Source: an uncultured Pseudomonadota bacterium (GTDB lineage Bacteria > Pseudomonadota > Alphaproteobacteria > RF32 > CAG-239). Taken from it: a stretch of DNA of 64,000 nucleotides. The notes under the pieces are model-generated. The model had not been told where the DNA came from and ran no database searches. It saw nothing but the letters and a program-made list of their open reading frames with translations. Shown here one piece after another: positions 48,028 to 56,704 of the stretch; the stretch's first letter is position 1; every line of letters starts with the position of its first letter. Made by a program: the position numbers and the translations under genes. The stretch covers positions 1-64,000 of the forward strand of contig CADAJN010000007.1 in the NCBI GenBank assembly GCA_902788365.1. Direction: 5' to 3'.

Positions 48028-48240
48028 ATGACCGTTATCAATTTTGAAAACATTGCTTTGACAGATGCTGAACGCCAGCCGTGCGAAATTTGGACTCGGG
48101 TGATGGGCTATCATCGTCCGGTTTCTGAATTTAACCGCGGTAAAAAATCGGAATATTATTCGCGCAAATGCTTTGTTGAAGAAAAGGCGGTTTCTCACTT
48201 AAACACAACAACTTCAGCTTGCAGCTGCGCCGCCGAATAA
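48028..48240 (+). CDS. Freestanding NrdD-like glycyl-radical peptide
   Basis: A 70-residue protein that matches the C-terminal glycyl-radical region of anaerobic ribonucleotide reductase (class III). Residues 19-49 run CEIWTRVMGYHRPVSEFNRG and on to YYSRKCF, including the RVxGY motif with candidate radical Gly27. It is far too short to be a reductase. The C-terminus ends CSCAAE. AAGGAG lies 13 bp before the ATG, two NrdR boxes precede it and a terminator follows, so it is a monocistronic, NrdR-regulated gene. It may complete a split reductase encoded elsewhere, or act as a spare part as GrcA does for pyruvate formate-lyase. Confidence 0.82.
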   Translation: MTVINFENIALTDAERQPCEIWTRVMGYHRPVSEFNRGKKSEYYSRKCFVEEKAVSHLNTTTSACSCAAE

Positions 48241-48268
48241 TAAAATCCGGCATTACTTATGCTCAAAA

Positions 48269-48297
48269 AGCCCTGCTCCATGCGGGGCTTTTTTTTA
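48269..48297 (+). terminator. Terminator of the NrdD-like gene
   Basis: AGCCCTGC/GCGGGGCT around a five-base loop, followed by eight T. Confidence 0.85.
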
Positions 48298-48316
48298 ACA
48301 TTCTCCAAACAAATAC

Positions 48317-48344
48317 TTGACAAATTTTCAAAAGGCATTATATA
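48317..48344 (+). promoter_or_regulatory. Predicted promoter of the 48376 gene
   Basis: TTGACA (48317-48322), 16-bp spacer, TATATA (48339-48344), about 30 bp ahead of the start codon. Confidence 0.6.
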
Positions 48345-48375
48345 CTAACAAATAGTGTAATTATAATTTAGATAT

Positions 48376-48603
48376 ATGTGTAATTTGATCTTACCCCTGA
48401 AAATCATCTGCCGAAACAACGGCAAGTCTGCGCAAACCCTGCAAATTCGCGGCGACTTCGTTAACATCGTCCGCGAGCGTCTTCCGCAAGTCACTGCTCT
48501 GACACCGGAAGACAAAAGTCAAATCAGCGCCCTGTGTCCGCAACTTGAAAAAGTAGAGCCGACACTTGCCGCCGAGGTCAAAAATTGGCTGGCCGGAAAA
48601 TAA
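48376..48603 (+). CDS. Small hypothetical protein
   Basis: A 75-residue protein with no recognised domain. The N-terminal part (about 1-35) contains CNLILPLKIICRN, and the C-terminal part is helical. No obvious ribosome site precedes the ATG. It has its own promoter and terminator, which supports a real transcript. Confidence 0.5.
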   Translation: MCNLILPLKIICRNNGKSAQTLQIRGDFVNIVRERLPQVTALTPEDKSQISALCPQLEKVEPTLAAEVKNWLAGK

Positions 48604-48621
48604 CGACAGATGATATGTAAA

Positions 48622-48654
48622 AAATCCGTGTTTTAATCAACACGGATTTTTTTT
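48622..48654 (+). terminator. Terminator after the 48376 gene
   Basis: AAATCCGTGTT/AACACGGATTT followed by eight T. Confidence 0.85.
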
Positions 48655-48710
48655 ATGCCTTGCATATTGGCGCAACCTCGGTTAAACTCGGGACCAGAAA
48701 AGGAAGAAAA

Positions 48711-49370
48711 ATGGCAAAAATCATCAGTGCAACCGAAGCGACAAAGCTATTTAAATCAAATCAAACGCTTATGATTGGCGGCTTTTTGGAATGCGGTCTG
48801 CCTAATCAGGTTATCGGAGAACTATTAAAAACAGATATGAACGGTTGGACATTAATTGCCAATGATACATCAACGCCAAATACCAATAAAGGCCGCTTGA
48901 TCAGCGCACGAAAAATCCAAAAAGCGATTGTGTCGCACATCGGCACGAATCCGGAAACAGTAGCGCAATTTAATGCCGGTGAAATTGAGGTAGAATTGGT
49001 GCCGCAAGGCACGTTGGCTGAAAGAATCCGCGCCGGCGGTGCCGGTTTGGGCGGTATTTTAACGCCGGTCGGACTTAATACCGAAGTGGCTAAAAATAAG
49101 CAAATTATTACTGTTGACGAGTGTGATTATTTGTTAGAAACGCCGCTCAAAGCCGATGTGGCGCTGATTTATGCCACATACGCCGACAAATTCGGCAACT
49201 TGTCATTTTACGGTTCAACACGCAATTTTAATGCTGTTATGCCACCGGCGGCTAAAATTGTTATTGCCGAAGTAGATGAATTGTCCGACGCCCCTCTTAA
49301 CCCTAATCAGATTGTGGTGGCCGGCGTTTTTGTGGACTATCTGGTGGTAAGGGGGCAAAATGCAGCCTGA
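48711..49370 (+). CDS. CoA-transferase family I, subunit A
   Basis: A 219-residue alpha subunit of an acetate/3-oxoacid CoA-transferase. The glycine-rich GGFLECGLPNQVIGEL and the LNPNQIVVAGVFVDYLV end are typical of AtoD-like subunits. The ATG at 48711 has AAGGAAG upstream; 17 extra codons upstream cross a terminator. It overlaps the B subunit by 11 bp. The substrate (acetoacetate, butyrate, succinate or other) cannot be told. Confidence 0.9.
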   Translation: MAKIISATEATKLFKSNQTLMIGGFLECGLPNQVIGELLKTDMNGWTLIANDTSTPNTNKGRLISARKIQKAIVSHIGTNPETVAQFNAGEIEVELVPQGTLAERIRAGGAGLGGILTPVGLNTEVAKNKQIITVDECDYLLETPLKADVALIYATYADKFGNLSFYGSTRNFNAVMPPAAKIVIAEVDELSDAPLNPNQIVVAGVFVDYLVVRGQNAA

Positions 49371-50007
49371 TAAAAACCAAATTCAAGAACAAATTGCGCG
49401 CCGCGTGGCGCAAGAATTTCATGATAATGATGTTGTTACACTGGGCATCGGCTTACCGACCAAGGCTGCACAATATGTGCCGGACAATGTGCACATTATT
49501 GTGCAATCCGAAAACGGCGTGCTGGGCGTCGGCGGATATCCGGCAGACGGCTGCGGCGACTCGCGCATTACCAATGCCGGCGGCATTGAAGTTACCCTTA
49601 ATGCCGGCGGCTGTTTCATGGACAGTTTTACGGCGTTTTCAATGATGCGCGGCGGTCATATTGATCTTACGGTTTTGGGCGCACTGCAGGTAGATGCCGA
49701 AGGTAATCTGGCCAACTGGTGTATTCCGGGCAAATTTACACCGGGCATGGGGGGCGCTATGGATTTGGTAGTCGGCACTAAAAAACTGATTGTGGCAATG
49801 GAGCACACCGCTAAGGGCGCGCCGAAAATTTTGCCAAAATGCACACTACCGCTGACAGCGGCGCATAAGGTTAGCCGCATCATTACCGAAAAAGCCGTCT
49901 TTGACGTGTGTGGCGACGGGCTGCATTTGCGTGAAATAACGCCGCTTTCTTCGTTAGATGACATTAAAGCGACTACCGCAGCCGAATTTAAGATAGATTT
50001 GATTTAG
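49360..50007 (+). CDS. CoA-transferase family I, subunit B
   Basis: A 215-residue beta subunit with the catalytic glutamate in SENGVLGVGGYP, where the family uses Glu as the CoA acceptor. The oxyanion-type segment GIGLPTKAAQYVP precedes it and MGGAMDLVVGTKKLIVAMEHTAKGAPKI follows. It is translationally coupled to subunit A. Confidence 0.93.
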   Translation: MQPDKNQIQEQIARRVAQEFHDNDVVTLGIGLPTKAAQYVPDNVHIIVQSENGVLGVGGYPADGCGDSRITNAGGIEVTLNAGGCFMDSFTAFSMMRGGHIDLTVLGALQVDAEGNLANWCIPGKFTPGMGGAMDLVVGTKKLIVAMEHTAKGAPKILPKCTLPLTAAHKVSRIITEKAVFDVCGDGLHLREITPLSSLDDIKATTAAEFKIDLI

Positions 50008-50113
50008 CACCTTTTTTCTGCAATCTTTTTACCCTATTTGTCTTTTTTTGCTTGAAAATGGACAAAATATAAGTTATAATAAGTCTAAAGAAGATCAAAT
50101 GGGGAGAAAAGCC

Positions 50114-50536
50114 ATGATGACTATAGAAGCAAAAGCCGAATATTTGCAAAATCAACATTTGGCGCAAGTAGAAAAAAAACTTGGCACTGCAGCATCAACA
50201 ATTAAAATGTTTATGACACATGGAAATGAAACCGCTGCTAAGCAAACACTTTACACCACTTTAAAATTAATGAATCCTCAAGATGCAGCTTCTATTGATA
50301 AAGGAACCGTAATGGCTTTAATAGAAAGTTATCGTCTGGGAGCAGCCGTAAGAACAGCAGGATCGCAGATGGCGGAAAAGATGGCAAGCATGCCGGAAGA
50401 TGCTAAATTTACCGAAATCAAAGCAGCCGGCAAAGAAAAAAGCAGTGGTTTATGGGGCGCAATTAAAGGTATGCAAAATGAAGTCCGCAAATTCATTTTA
50501 CAACGCGGCAACCCTCGCGCCACAACAACATACTAA
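50114..50536 (+). CDS. Hypothetical helical protein
   Basis: A 140-residue protein with no recognised domain, predicted mainly helical (residues 1-110) and ending in a basic, disordered tail. The ATG at 50114 has GGGGAG 8 bp upstream. It is the first of three consecutive lineage-specific genes. Confidence 0.6.
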   Translation: MMTIEAKAEYLQNQHLAQVEKKLGTAASTIKMFMTHGNETAAKQTLYTTLKLMNPQDAASIDKGTVMALIESYRLGAAVRTAGSQMAEKMASMPEDAKFTEIKAAGKEKSSGLWGAIKGMQNEVRKFILQRGNPRATTTY

Positions 50537-50597
50537 TTCATCATTTATTTACACTTAGGTGCTATAGTGAGTGCAATATGATAATGGCAAGGAAAGC

Positions 50598-51023
50598 ATG
50601 ATGAGTGTAGAAAAATATTTGGTGGCAAATTTCCAAATCCTTGAAAATAAAGGTTTGATGGGGATTGAATTGGAAACGGACGGCGAGCCGGTTAATTCTG
50701 CCTCATTTTTGTATGACGGACGCAACTGCGCGGTGCTGATTTGCAATAACAGCAAAGCCTTTGTGTTACTTAATATTGCTTATGATTTGCGGCCGAAAAT
50801 TTTGAACGCCAACCCATTACTGATTATTGAAACAAAAAACAATCAAGCCGTTAATCTTTTTGGCGTAGAGGTCACTAAAGTTGAAGCGTTGCCGTATCCG
50901 GATGAATTTGACAATGTTTTGACCGAAATTTTACAGCAAATCCGTGATAAATACGGCGATAAGGCTATTGACACAATGATTGAAAAGTTTTGGCCGGAAG
51001 ATGCTCCGGAAAATAAGAAATAA
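50598..51023 (+). CDS. Hypothetical protein, paralog of the 61873 gene
   Basis: A 141-residue protein with no known domain. Residues ~35-105 align with the protein at 61873-62289: YDGRNCAVLICNNSKAFVLLNI corresponds to FDGKKTALLCRDERRSIILDNI, followed in both by a VVMIVE-like or LLIIET-like strand and a similar end. AAGGAAAG lies before the ATG. The pair form an unnamed family with members in two accessory gene clusters. Confidence 0.6.
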   Translation: MMSVEKYLVANFQILENKGLMGIELETDGEPVNSASFLYDGRNCAVLICNNSKAFVLLNIAYDLRPKILNANPLLIIETKNNQAVNLFGVEVTKVEALPYPDEFDNVLTEILQQIRDKYGDKAIDTMIEKFWPEDAPENKK

Positions 51024-51032
51024 GAGGGTTTC

Positions 51033-51410
51033 ATGGCTGAAGATAATAAAAAAGCGCTGGAAACAATACAACGGTTGCGTATGGGACTTGGTAAAGAAGC
51101 GGAGATAGCAAAAACGCCGCAAAAAAATAAGACACCAAAGCCTATGGAAGATTTGAAAATACCGACAATTGACGATATCGGCGCCCCAACGCAAAGTATA
51201 GAGGAAATGTTTGCACTCATTCAGCGGCACGGACATCATTCATCCGGAGGGGTTAAAGCCGATTTTACGCAAGCGCAAGCGCCCCAGCCAACTGATATAC
51301 TGAAGCTAACCAGTGATGATTTATTGGCACAAATGTCGCCGCAACAGCGGGAAAATTGGCAAAAGCTCAGCGATTTTATTGATAACTGGGTTGCTAATCA
51401 AGCTAAATAA
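51033..51410 (+). CDS. Hypothetical protein
   Basis: A 125-residue soluble protein, lysine- and proline-rich in the N-terminal half (residues 20-45), with a helical C-terminal part (MSPQQRENWQKLSDFIDNWV). It begins 9 bp after the preceding gene and probably shares its mRNA. Confidence 0.6.
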   Translation: MAEDNKKALETIQRLRMGLGKEAEIAKTPQKNKTPKPMEDLKIPTIDDIGAPTQSIEEMFALIQRHGHHSSGGVKADFTQAQAPQPTDILKLTSDDLLAQMSPQQRENWQKLSDFIDNWVANQAK

Positions 51411-51466
51411 ATATATGTTTTACCGTAGGTTCTGCCAGAGAATAAAAGGTTTTTATTTTCGTCCAA

Positions 51467-51482
51467 TGTTTCACGTGAAACA
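51467..51482. promoter_or_regulatory. parS centromere site
   Basis: TGTTTCACGTGAAACA is the exact 16-bp ParB-binding consensus found across bacteria. The palindrome extends to 20 bp (AATGTTTCACGTGAAACATT) and, with one mismatch, further. ParB loads here to form the chromosome-partition complex. It lies in a convergent intergenic gap, which avoids interference with promoters. parA and parB are not in the window. Confidence 0.9.
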
Positions 51483-51561
51483 TTAGACGGAATTTTCACT
51501 TATAACTTATTGATATTAAATATTGTTGATAAGATTTTATACGAAAAAACGTTGTTTTTAG

Positions 51562-51579
51562 TATAAGAATATTCTTATA
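51562..51579. repeat. 18-bp perfect palindrome
   Basis: TATAAGAATATTCTTATA lies 80 bp from parS, between convergent genes. It may be a weak terminator or a protein site; nothing shows which. Confidence 0.4.
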
Positions 51580-51638
51580 TTTTAGTTAATATATGGACAG
51601 AAATATATAAAAATAACTCTTTATATATTACATTATAT

Positions 51639-52199
51639 CTATCCAATCGGCAAGCCAAACGGATCTGTTTTTGGCGGGTTACTGATATTTCCCGTGTTTG
51701 ATGATAGTGTCGGTTTAACATATTTATCATACGCAGTTTGAATTTCTTCAAATAAAAATACCGGACTACCGAATCGGTCATATACTGTTTCATCATTGAG
51801 CGTTTGCTGCCACGTCAGCTGATGATAAGAAGGCGACAAAGCGCTGACGGCGTGTTGCAAACTCAGGCGATAAACGTCATCCAGCTTATAAACAGTGCCG
51901 GTTTCCAAATTAACATGCGCAATTTGTCCGGTATTGGCATCAATATAGGCAAAATGCCCCTTTTCATCGGCATAATTTTTGCACGGAATCTCAACCGGCG
52001 GAATATAATTGCTTTGCGGTTGTTGTGCCGCTTGAGGCTGTTGAGACTCATCGGGCGCGACTGGCGGCGGCATTGGTGTTGAAGCGGTTGCATTTGTATT
52101 TTGTTGCGCTGATTGCGCATTGGTATCGGTTTTTGTAGCAGGTTTGGGCGCATGTGCACTAATGCCGCGCAGAGCATTTAATTGTTGTAAAGTAAGCAT
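51639..52199 (-). CDS. Hypothetical protein
   Basis: A 186-residue protein. The ATG at 52199 is chosen because AAGGA lies 8 bp upstream. The N-terminal half is Pro/Gln/Thr-rich and probably disordered. The C-terminal half has a compact ADEKGHFAYIDANTGQIAHVNLETG segment. No family is recognised. It follows the 52219 gene in the same direction. Confidence 0.6.
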   Translation of the reverse strand: MLTLQQLNALRGISAHAPKPATKTDTNAQSAQQNTNATASTPMPPPVAPDESQQPQAAQQPQSNYIPPVEIPCKNYADEKGHFAYIDANTGQIAHVNLETGTVYKLDDVYRLSLQHAVSALSPSYHQLTWQQTLNDETVYDRFGSPVFLFEEIQTAYDKYVKPTLSSNTGNISNPPKTDPFGLPIG

Positions 52200-52218
52200 T
52201 TTTTTATCCTTATTCCAA

Positions 52219-53070
52219 TTATCTGCCACGATAGTCTATAAATTTATTAGAAAGCATCTTATTGGTTTCGGCGGCATCCAGTTTCTGCCCCGTTGCAATA
52301 CTTTGCTGCGTGTTGGATTCATATTGCAATGCCAGACCAAGTTTATTGCTGGCTTCATACTTTGAAATTGCACGAAAATCACCATTAGATTGCTTTTCAT
52401 AGTGGCGCACGTTGCGATAAATGCCGTCTGAATCTTTGTCGTTCGGATCATAAGTGGTGATAATATCGCCGCGTTGCACTGCCGCGGTGCGTTTTTCCTG
52501 ACCTTCGCGGTCAGCCTTTCGCGCGCATGCCCATTTCATACTCTCAAATTCTTGATTTTTCTTCGGATCCATAATAATTCCGCCATTAGACATCGGAACC
52601 CCCATGCCGTCTCTGAAATCAAGTTGGTCACGCAAAGCATAATATATGTCAGGGTCTTCAGTGATAATCATTTCTCCGCCGTTTGCTTTTGCCGCATATA
52701 CACCATTGTTAGAGCCGACCAAGCCGTTATCAAAATATTTCTCCGTTGTATTGCCCGTTCTTCTGGCCAACATTTCATTGTCATAAAGCTCAAAATCAGA
52801 CATAGATGCTCTATAATCTGTATAATTATTACTCGGATGTTTATGAGTTCCGCCGAAAGATGCATAGGGATTTTCCACCAATTGTCCTTTCTCATCACGA
52901 TCGCCGTCACTGACTTTAACTGTATCCCAGCTGTTGCCCTTTACGACCATAAAAGTCCGTTCATCAAACCCCATCTCTTTTAATTTTGTGCTTAACGATT
53001 TTTCCTTTAGTTCTTCTCGGAGTTCAGCTGCTCTTGGACTTTTATCAATACCTTCTCTATAATCTGCCAT
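52219..53070 (-). CDS. Hypothetical protein
   Basis: A 283-residue soluble protein with no recognised domain. It starts at 53070, where GGGGAG lies 8 bp upstream. The sequence is rich in Asp, Asn and Lys and has few hydrophobic stretches. It lies 32 bp behind the terminator of the candidate RNA at 53102-53314. Confidence 0.6.
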   Translation of the reverse strand: MADYREGIDKSPRAAELREELKEKSLSTKLKEMGFDERTFMVVKGNSWDTVKVSDGDRDEKGQLVENPYASFGGTHKHPSNNYTDYRASMSDFELYDNEMLARRTGNTTEKYFDNGLVGSNNGVYAAKANGGEMIITEDPDIYYALRDQLDFRDGMGVPMSNGGIIMDPKKNQEFESMKWACARKADREGQEKRTAAVQRGDIITTYDPNDKDSDGIYRNVRHYEKQSNGDFRAISKYEASNKLGLALQYESNTQQSIATGQKLDAAETNKMLSNKFIDYRGR

Positions 53071-53101
53071 TGTCGTTCTCCCCATTTTTTATTTTGCACA
53101 T

Positions 53102-53314
53102 AAAAAATCCCGCGTCGTTAGAGCGGGCGGATGTTGACAAACCGTATCCAGATGGTTAAAAGAACGGCTCGGCTTATTCGGCCTAAAACCTTATTGAGCC
53201 GACATCCGTCCGAAAACAGACATCGGCATATATATTTATAGTCGTTTATGCACTTTTACGACTAACCATCCAGATAAAAGGGTTGTCACGCCCTGGAATA
53301 TGTCTCCATATTCT
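53102..53314 (-). ncRNA. Candidate ~210-nt structured RNA
   Basis: A promoter-to-terminator unit with no reading frame. Long-range helices pair 53125-53129 with 53289-53293, 53135-53143 with 53281-53288 (one bulge), and 53151-53158 with 53243-53250. They enclose hairpins such as CGGCTC/GAGCCG and AGTCGT/ACGACT. The 3' end is a CCCGC/GCGGG hairpin with a six-T tract (53103-53127). It could be a small RNA or a leader of the gene at 52219. I do not recognise a known family. Confidence 0.6.
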
Positions 53315-53320
53315 GTTTTA

Positions 53321-53349
53321 AATATAGACCATATTTAAAGTAATGTCCA
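53321..53349 (-). promoter_or_regulatory. Predicted promoter of the 53.2 kb RNA
   Basis: On the minus strand TGGACA (53344-53349) and TATATT (53321-53326) with a 17-bp spacer. The -35 context ATGCTGGACA equals that of the rimP promoter. Confidence 0.6.
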
Positions 53350-53429
53350 GCATTTTTTATAAGTGTATATATCATTTGCTAAGAAGGGTTTGCGCCAATT
53401 GAGAGGATTTTGGTATGCTAAAGCAGATA

Positions 53430-53597
53430 AAAAGAAGCGGTAGATGCCTTATCCGCGCAAAGCGCGGAGGCATGACATTATAAAGATTCGGCCGAGATCC
53501 TCCGGTCGGAGCCGGAGGATGACAGTTTAAAAAGAGTGCGAGGATGACATTATAAAATAAGAGCGCGGAGGCATGACTTTTTATAGTTTATATAATA
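53430..53597. repeat. Short GC-rich palindromic repeats
   Basis: Several short blocks share motifs such as GCGCAAAGCGCGGAGGCATGAC, ATCCTCCGGTCGGAGCCGGA and GAGCGCGGAGGCATGAC. They form hairpins and read as degenerate copies of the longer repeats that follow. No gene is supported. Confidence 0.6.
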
Positions 53598-53598
53598 C

Positions 53599-54020
53599 CG
53601 CACTTTGTGCGGAGATGCCTTCGTCGCCTTTTCAAGGCTCCTCTGCATGACAAGGAAAGAGAAAGTGCGGAGATGCCTACGGGGCATAAAGCCCCTCTGC
53701 ATGACATATTCTTTGTCATTGTGAGGAGTGCAAAGCACGACGTAACAATCTTCGGACGCAAGTCCGATAATTAGCGCACTTACCGCACTAAAGTGCGGAG
53801 ATGCCTTCGTCGCCTTTTTCAAGGCTCCTCTGCATGACAAGAAAAGAGAAAGTGCGGAGATGCCTACGGGGCATAAAGCCCCTCTGCATGACATATTCTT
53901 TGTCATTGTGAGGAGTGCAAAGCACGACGTGACAATCTTCGGACGCAAGTCCGATAATTAGCACATTTACCGCACTTTGTGCGGAGATGCCTTCGTCGCC
54001 TATGGCTCCTCTGCATGACG
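53599..54020. repeat. Tandem ~186-bp repeat array, about 2.3 copies
   Basis: Units begin with CGCACT..GTGCGGAGATGCCTTCGTCGCC at about 53599, 53785 and 53971 (periods 185 and 187). Each full unit also contains a GGGGCATAAAGCCCC hairpin and TCATTGTGAGGAGTGCAAAG. The latter is a motif family known as an abundant palindromic repeat in several proteobacterial and other genomes. The open frame on the minus strand (53550-53948) is repeat-derived. To 54090 there is a further GTCCCTCGGG...CCCGAGGGAG hairpin. Confidence 0.8.
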
Positions 54021-54127
54021 AAAAGAGAAAAGAAGCGGCTGAGTCCCTCGGGTTCTTACTAAAGTAAGCCCCGAGGGAGACGGGTTAATAAAGCGCCGAT
54101 TGATTCTTGTTTCAACATCTTTTATTC

Positions 54128-56635
54128 TTATTGCGGGGTTAGGCGCAAACCGTCCGAATCGGCTGAAACAATCACTTTTGAATTGTCATCAACCGCACCG
54201 TCAAGCAACATCATGGCCAACGGATTTTCCAGATTTTGCACCAATAACCGTTTAAGCGGACGTGCTCCAAAGTCGGGATTATAGCCGTTTTCAGCCAGCC
54301 AATCTTTAGCTTTATCGTCCAGTTGCAAAGTGATATGACGTTCATTTAAGCGTTGTTGCAAGCGCTCTGTTTGAATATCAACAATGCGGCGAATCGCCTC
54401 TTTGCCAAGCGGATTAAACACCAAAATCTCATCCAGACGGTTCAAAAATTCCGGCTTAAAGAAGTTACGCAAAGTATCCATTACGTTTTGATCAGCTCCG
54501 GTAATCAAATTTGATGTCAAAATAATAAACGTATTTTTGAAATCTACCGTGCGACCTTTACCATCGGTCAAATGCCCTTCGTCAAGCACCTGCAACAGCA
54601 AATTAAATACGTCCGGATGTGCTTTTTCCACCTCATCAAACAAAATTACCTGATATGGACGACGACGCACCGCCTCGGTTAAAACACCGCCTTCATCATA
54701 GCCGACATATCCAGGAGGGGCGCCGATTAAGCGTGCCACAGAATGCTTTTCCATATATTCCGACATATCTATGCGAATGTATGCCGCTTCTTCATCAAAC
54801 AGAAATTCGGCTAAGGCTTTGGCCAGCTCGGTTTTGCCGACGCCTGTCGGGCCGAGGAACAAAAATGAGCCAATCGGCCGATTCGGATCTTTTAAGCCTG
54901 AACGAGAACGACGCACGGCGTTTGCCACCGCCTGAATGGCTTCATCTTGCCCGACCACGCGTTTGGACAAGTTTTCTTCCAAATGCAGAAGCTTTTCACG
55001 TTCGCCACCAACCAATTTATCTACCGGAATACCGGTCCACTTTGAAACAACCGAAGCAATCATATCCGGCGTGACGGTTTCTATTGAAGTTTCATCAGCG
55101 CGACTCGCTTGTAATGCTTTGAGCTTGGCTTCCAAATCCGGAATTTCCTTATATTGCAACTCGCCGGCCTGTTCATACAAACCGTTACGCAAGGCCTTTT
55201 CGGCTTCAATACGCGCCATATCTATACGCTCGCGCAACTTATTAGCCTCTTGTGCCGCACTTTTATGTGTGTTCCACTGTTCGGTCTTTTCCGCCGACTG
55301 TTTTTCCAACTCGGCAATTTCGGTTTCAAGCTTAGCCAAACGCTCTTTTGACGATGTATCTGTTTCTTTACGCAAAGCTTCGCGCTCAATTTTAAGCTGT
55401 ATCAATTTGCGGTCTATCTGATCCAACTCCTCGGGTTTGGAATCTAGTGCCATTTTGAGCTTGCTGGCCGCCTCATCAACCAAATCAATCGCCTTATCCG
55501 GTAAAAAACGATCGGTAATATAACGATTTGACATAACAGCCGCCGCCACCAATGCCGCATCTGAAATATGCACGCCATGGTGCAATTCATATTTTTCCTT
55601 AATGCCGCGCAAAATGGACACCGTATCGGAAACATCCGTTTCACCAACGTAAACGGTTTGGAATCGGCGAGCGAAGGCTGCATCTTTTTCAATATATTTC
55701 TGATATTCTTTAAGCGTGGTTGCTCCGATACAATGCAATTCGCCGCGCGCTAATGCCGGTTTAAGCAAGTTTGACGCATCCATTGAACCTTCTGAAGCAC
55801 CGGCGCCGACCACTGTGTGCATTTCATCAATAAACAGTATAACTTGGCCGTTGGCGCTCTGCACTTCTTGCAAAACAGCTTTCAGGCGTTCTTCAAATTC
55901 GCCACGAAACTTTGCACCGGCAATCAAAGCACCCATATCCAGCGCCATTACGCGCTTATGAGCCAATGTGCTCGGCACATCGCCGTTAATAATACGTTGA
56001 GCCAAACCTTCAACAATCGCCGTTTTACCGACGCCCGGTTCGCCAATCAGAATCGGATTGTTTTTAGTGCGACGCGACAAAACCTGAATGGTGCGACGAA
56101 TCTCTTCGTCACGACCGATTATCGGATCTAATTTTCCCTGCGCCGCACGCTCAGTATAATCTATGGCATATCTTTTAAGTGCTTCAAAATTATCTTCCGC
56201 TGAAGCCGAATCGGCTGTGCGCCCTTGTCGCATTTCGTTAATCGCCTGATTGAGTTTGGCGGCATCTACGCCATAAGATTTGTGCATCAAAACCGCCTGC
56301 AACAATCGCTCAACGCTGACAAACGTATCTTTAGCCTTTTGCGCCAACTGCTCGGCGGTATCCAAAACTTTTATGGTGTCTTGCGACAAAGTCAGCTGCA
56401 CCGCTTGTCCGTCAACCGTCGGTAAGCGGCTGATATCTTCATCAACTTTAGAGCGCACCAAATCAGGATTAGCTCCGGACTGCGACAGCAAATTAGATGC
56501 CATGCCTTCTTTATCTTCAAGCATTACTTTAAGTAAATGCGCCGGCACCAAATATTGATTATTATTGCGCGATGCCAATTTTTCGGCATTTTGCAAAAAA
56601 CCTTGACTTCTATCTGTGTATTTTTCCAAATTCAT
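54128..56635 (-). CDS. clpB: ClpB disaggregase
   Basis: An 835-residue AAA+ chaperone that rescues aggregated proteins together with DnaK. The start is the ATG at 56635 ([13 protein letters not shown]); upstream codons are leader. Order: N domain, ATPase 1 (GEPGVGKT), coiled-coil middle domain (about 400-525), ATPase 2 (GPTGVGKT), and C-terminal domain. There are no ClpP-binding loops. It is a stand-alone gene with its own promoter. Confidence 0.97.
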   Translation of the reverse strand: MNLEKYTDRSQGFLQNAEKLASRNNNQYLVPAHLLKVMLEDKEGMASNLLSQSGANPDLVRSKVDEDISRLPTVDGQAVQLTLSQDTIKVLDTAEQLAQKAKDTFVSVERLLQAVLMHKSYGVDAAKLNQAINEMRQGRTADSASAEDNFEALKRYAIDYTERAAQGKLDPIIGRDEEIRRTIQVLSRRTKNNPILIGEPGVGKTAIVEGLAQRIINGDVPSTLAHKRVMALDMGALIAGAKFRGEFEERLKAVLQEVQSANGQVILFIDEMHTVVGAGASEGSMDASNLLKPALARGELHCIGATTLKEYQKYIEKDAAFARRFQTVYVGETDVSDTVSILRGIKEKYELHHGVHISDAALVAAAVMSNRYITDRFLPDKAIDLVDEAASKLKMALDSKPEELDQIDRKLIQLKIEREALRKETDTSSKERLAKLETEIAELEKQSAEKTEQWNTHKSAAQEANKLRERIDMARIEAEKALRNGLYEQAGELQYKEIPDLEAKLKALQASRADETSIETVTPDMIASVVSKWTGIPVDKLVGGEREKLLHLEENLSKRVVGQDEAIQAVANAVRRSRSGLKDPNRPIGSFLFLGPTGVGKTELAKALAEFLFDEEAAYIRIDMSEYMEKHSVARLIGAPPGYVGYDEGGVLTEAVRRRPYQVILFDEVEKAHPDVFNLLLQVLDEGHLTDGKGRTVDFKNTFIILTSNLITGADQNVMDTLRNFFKPEFLNRLDEILVFNPLGKEAIRRIVDIQTERLQQRLNERHITLQLDDKAKDWLAENGYNPDFGARPLKRLLVQNLENPLAMMLLDGAVDDNSKVIVSADSDGLRLTPQ

Positions 56636-56657
56636 GTTCTTACTCCTTATACTTGAG

Positions 56658-56686
56658 TATATAGGGAGCATTTTTTTTGAATGCAA
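56658..56686 (-). promoter_or_regulatory. Predicted promoter of clpB, sigma32-like
   Basis: On the minus strand TTGCAT (56681-56686), 17-bp spacer, TATATA (56658-56663), with CCC directly ahead of the -10. CCCTATAT resembles the heat-shock sigma32 -10, fitting a chaperone gene. Confidence 0.5.
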
Positions 56687-56704
56687 TCCGAGAGCAGAAA
56701 ATTT

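Noticed and set aside
53102-53314. 6S, SRP or RNase P RNA
   Set aside because: The required conserved loops and lengths do not match, so the RNA is left unnamed.
53550-53948. 132-codon minus-strand open frame
   Set aside because: It is the translation of the tandem repeats; its residues recur with the 186-bp period and it has no ribosome site.
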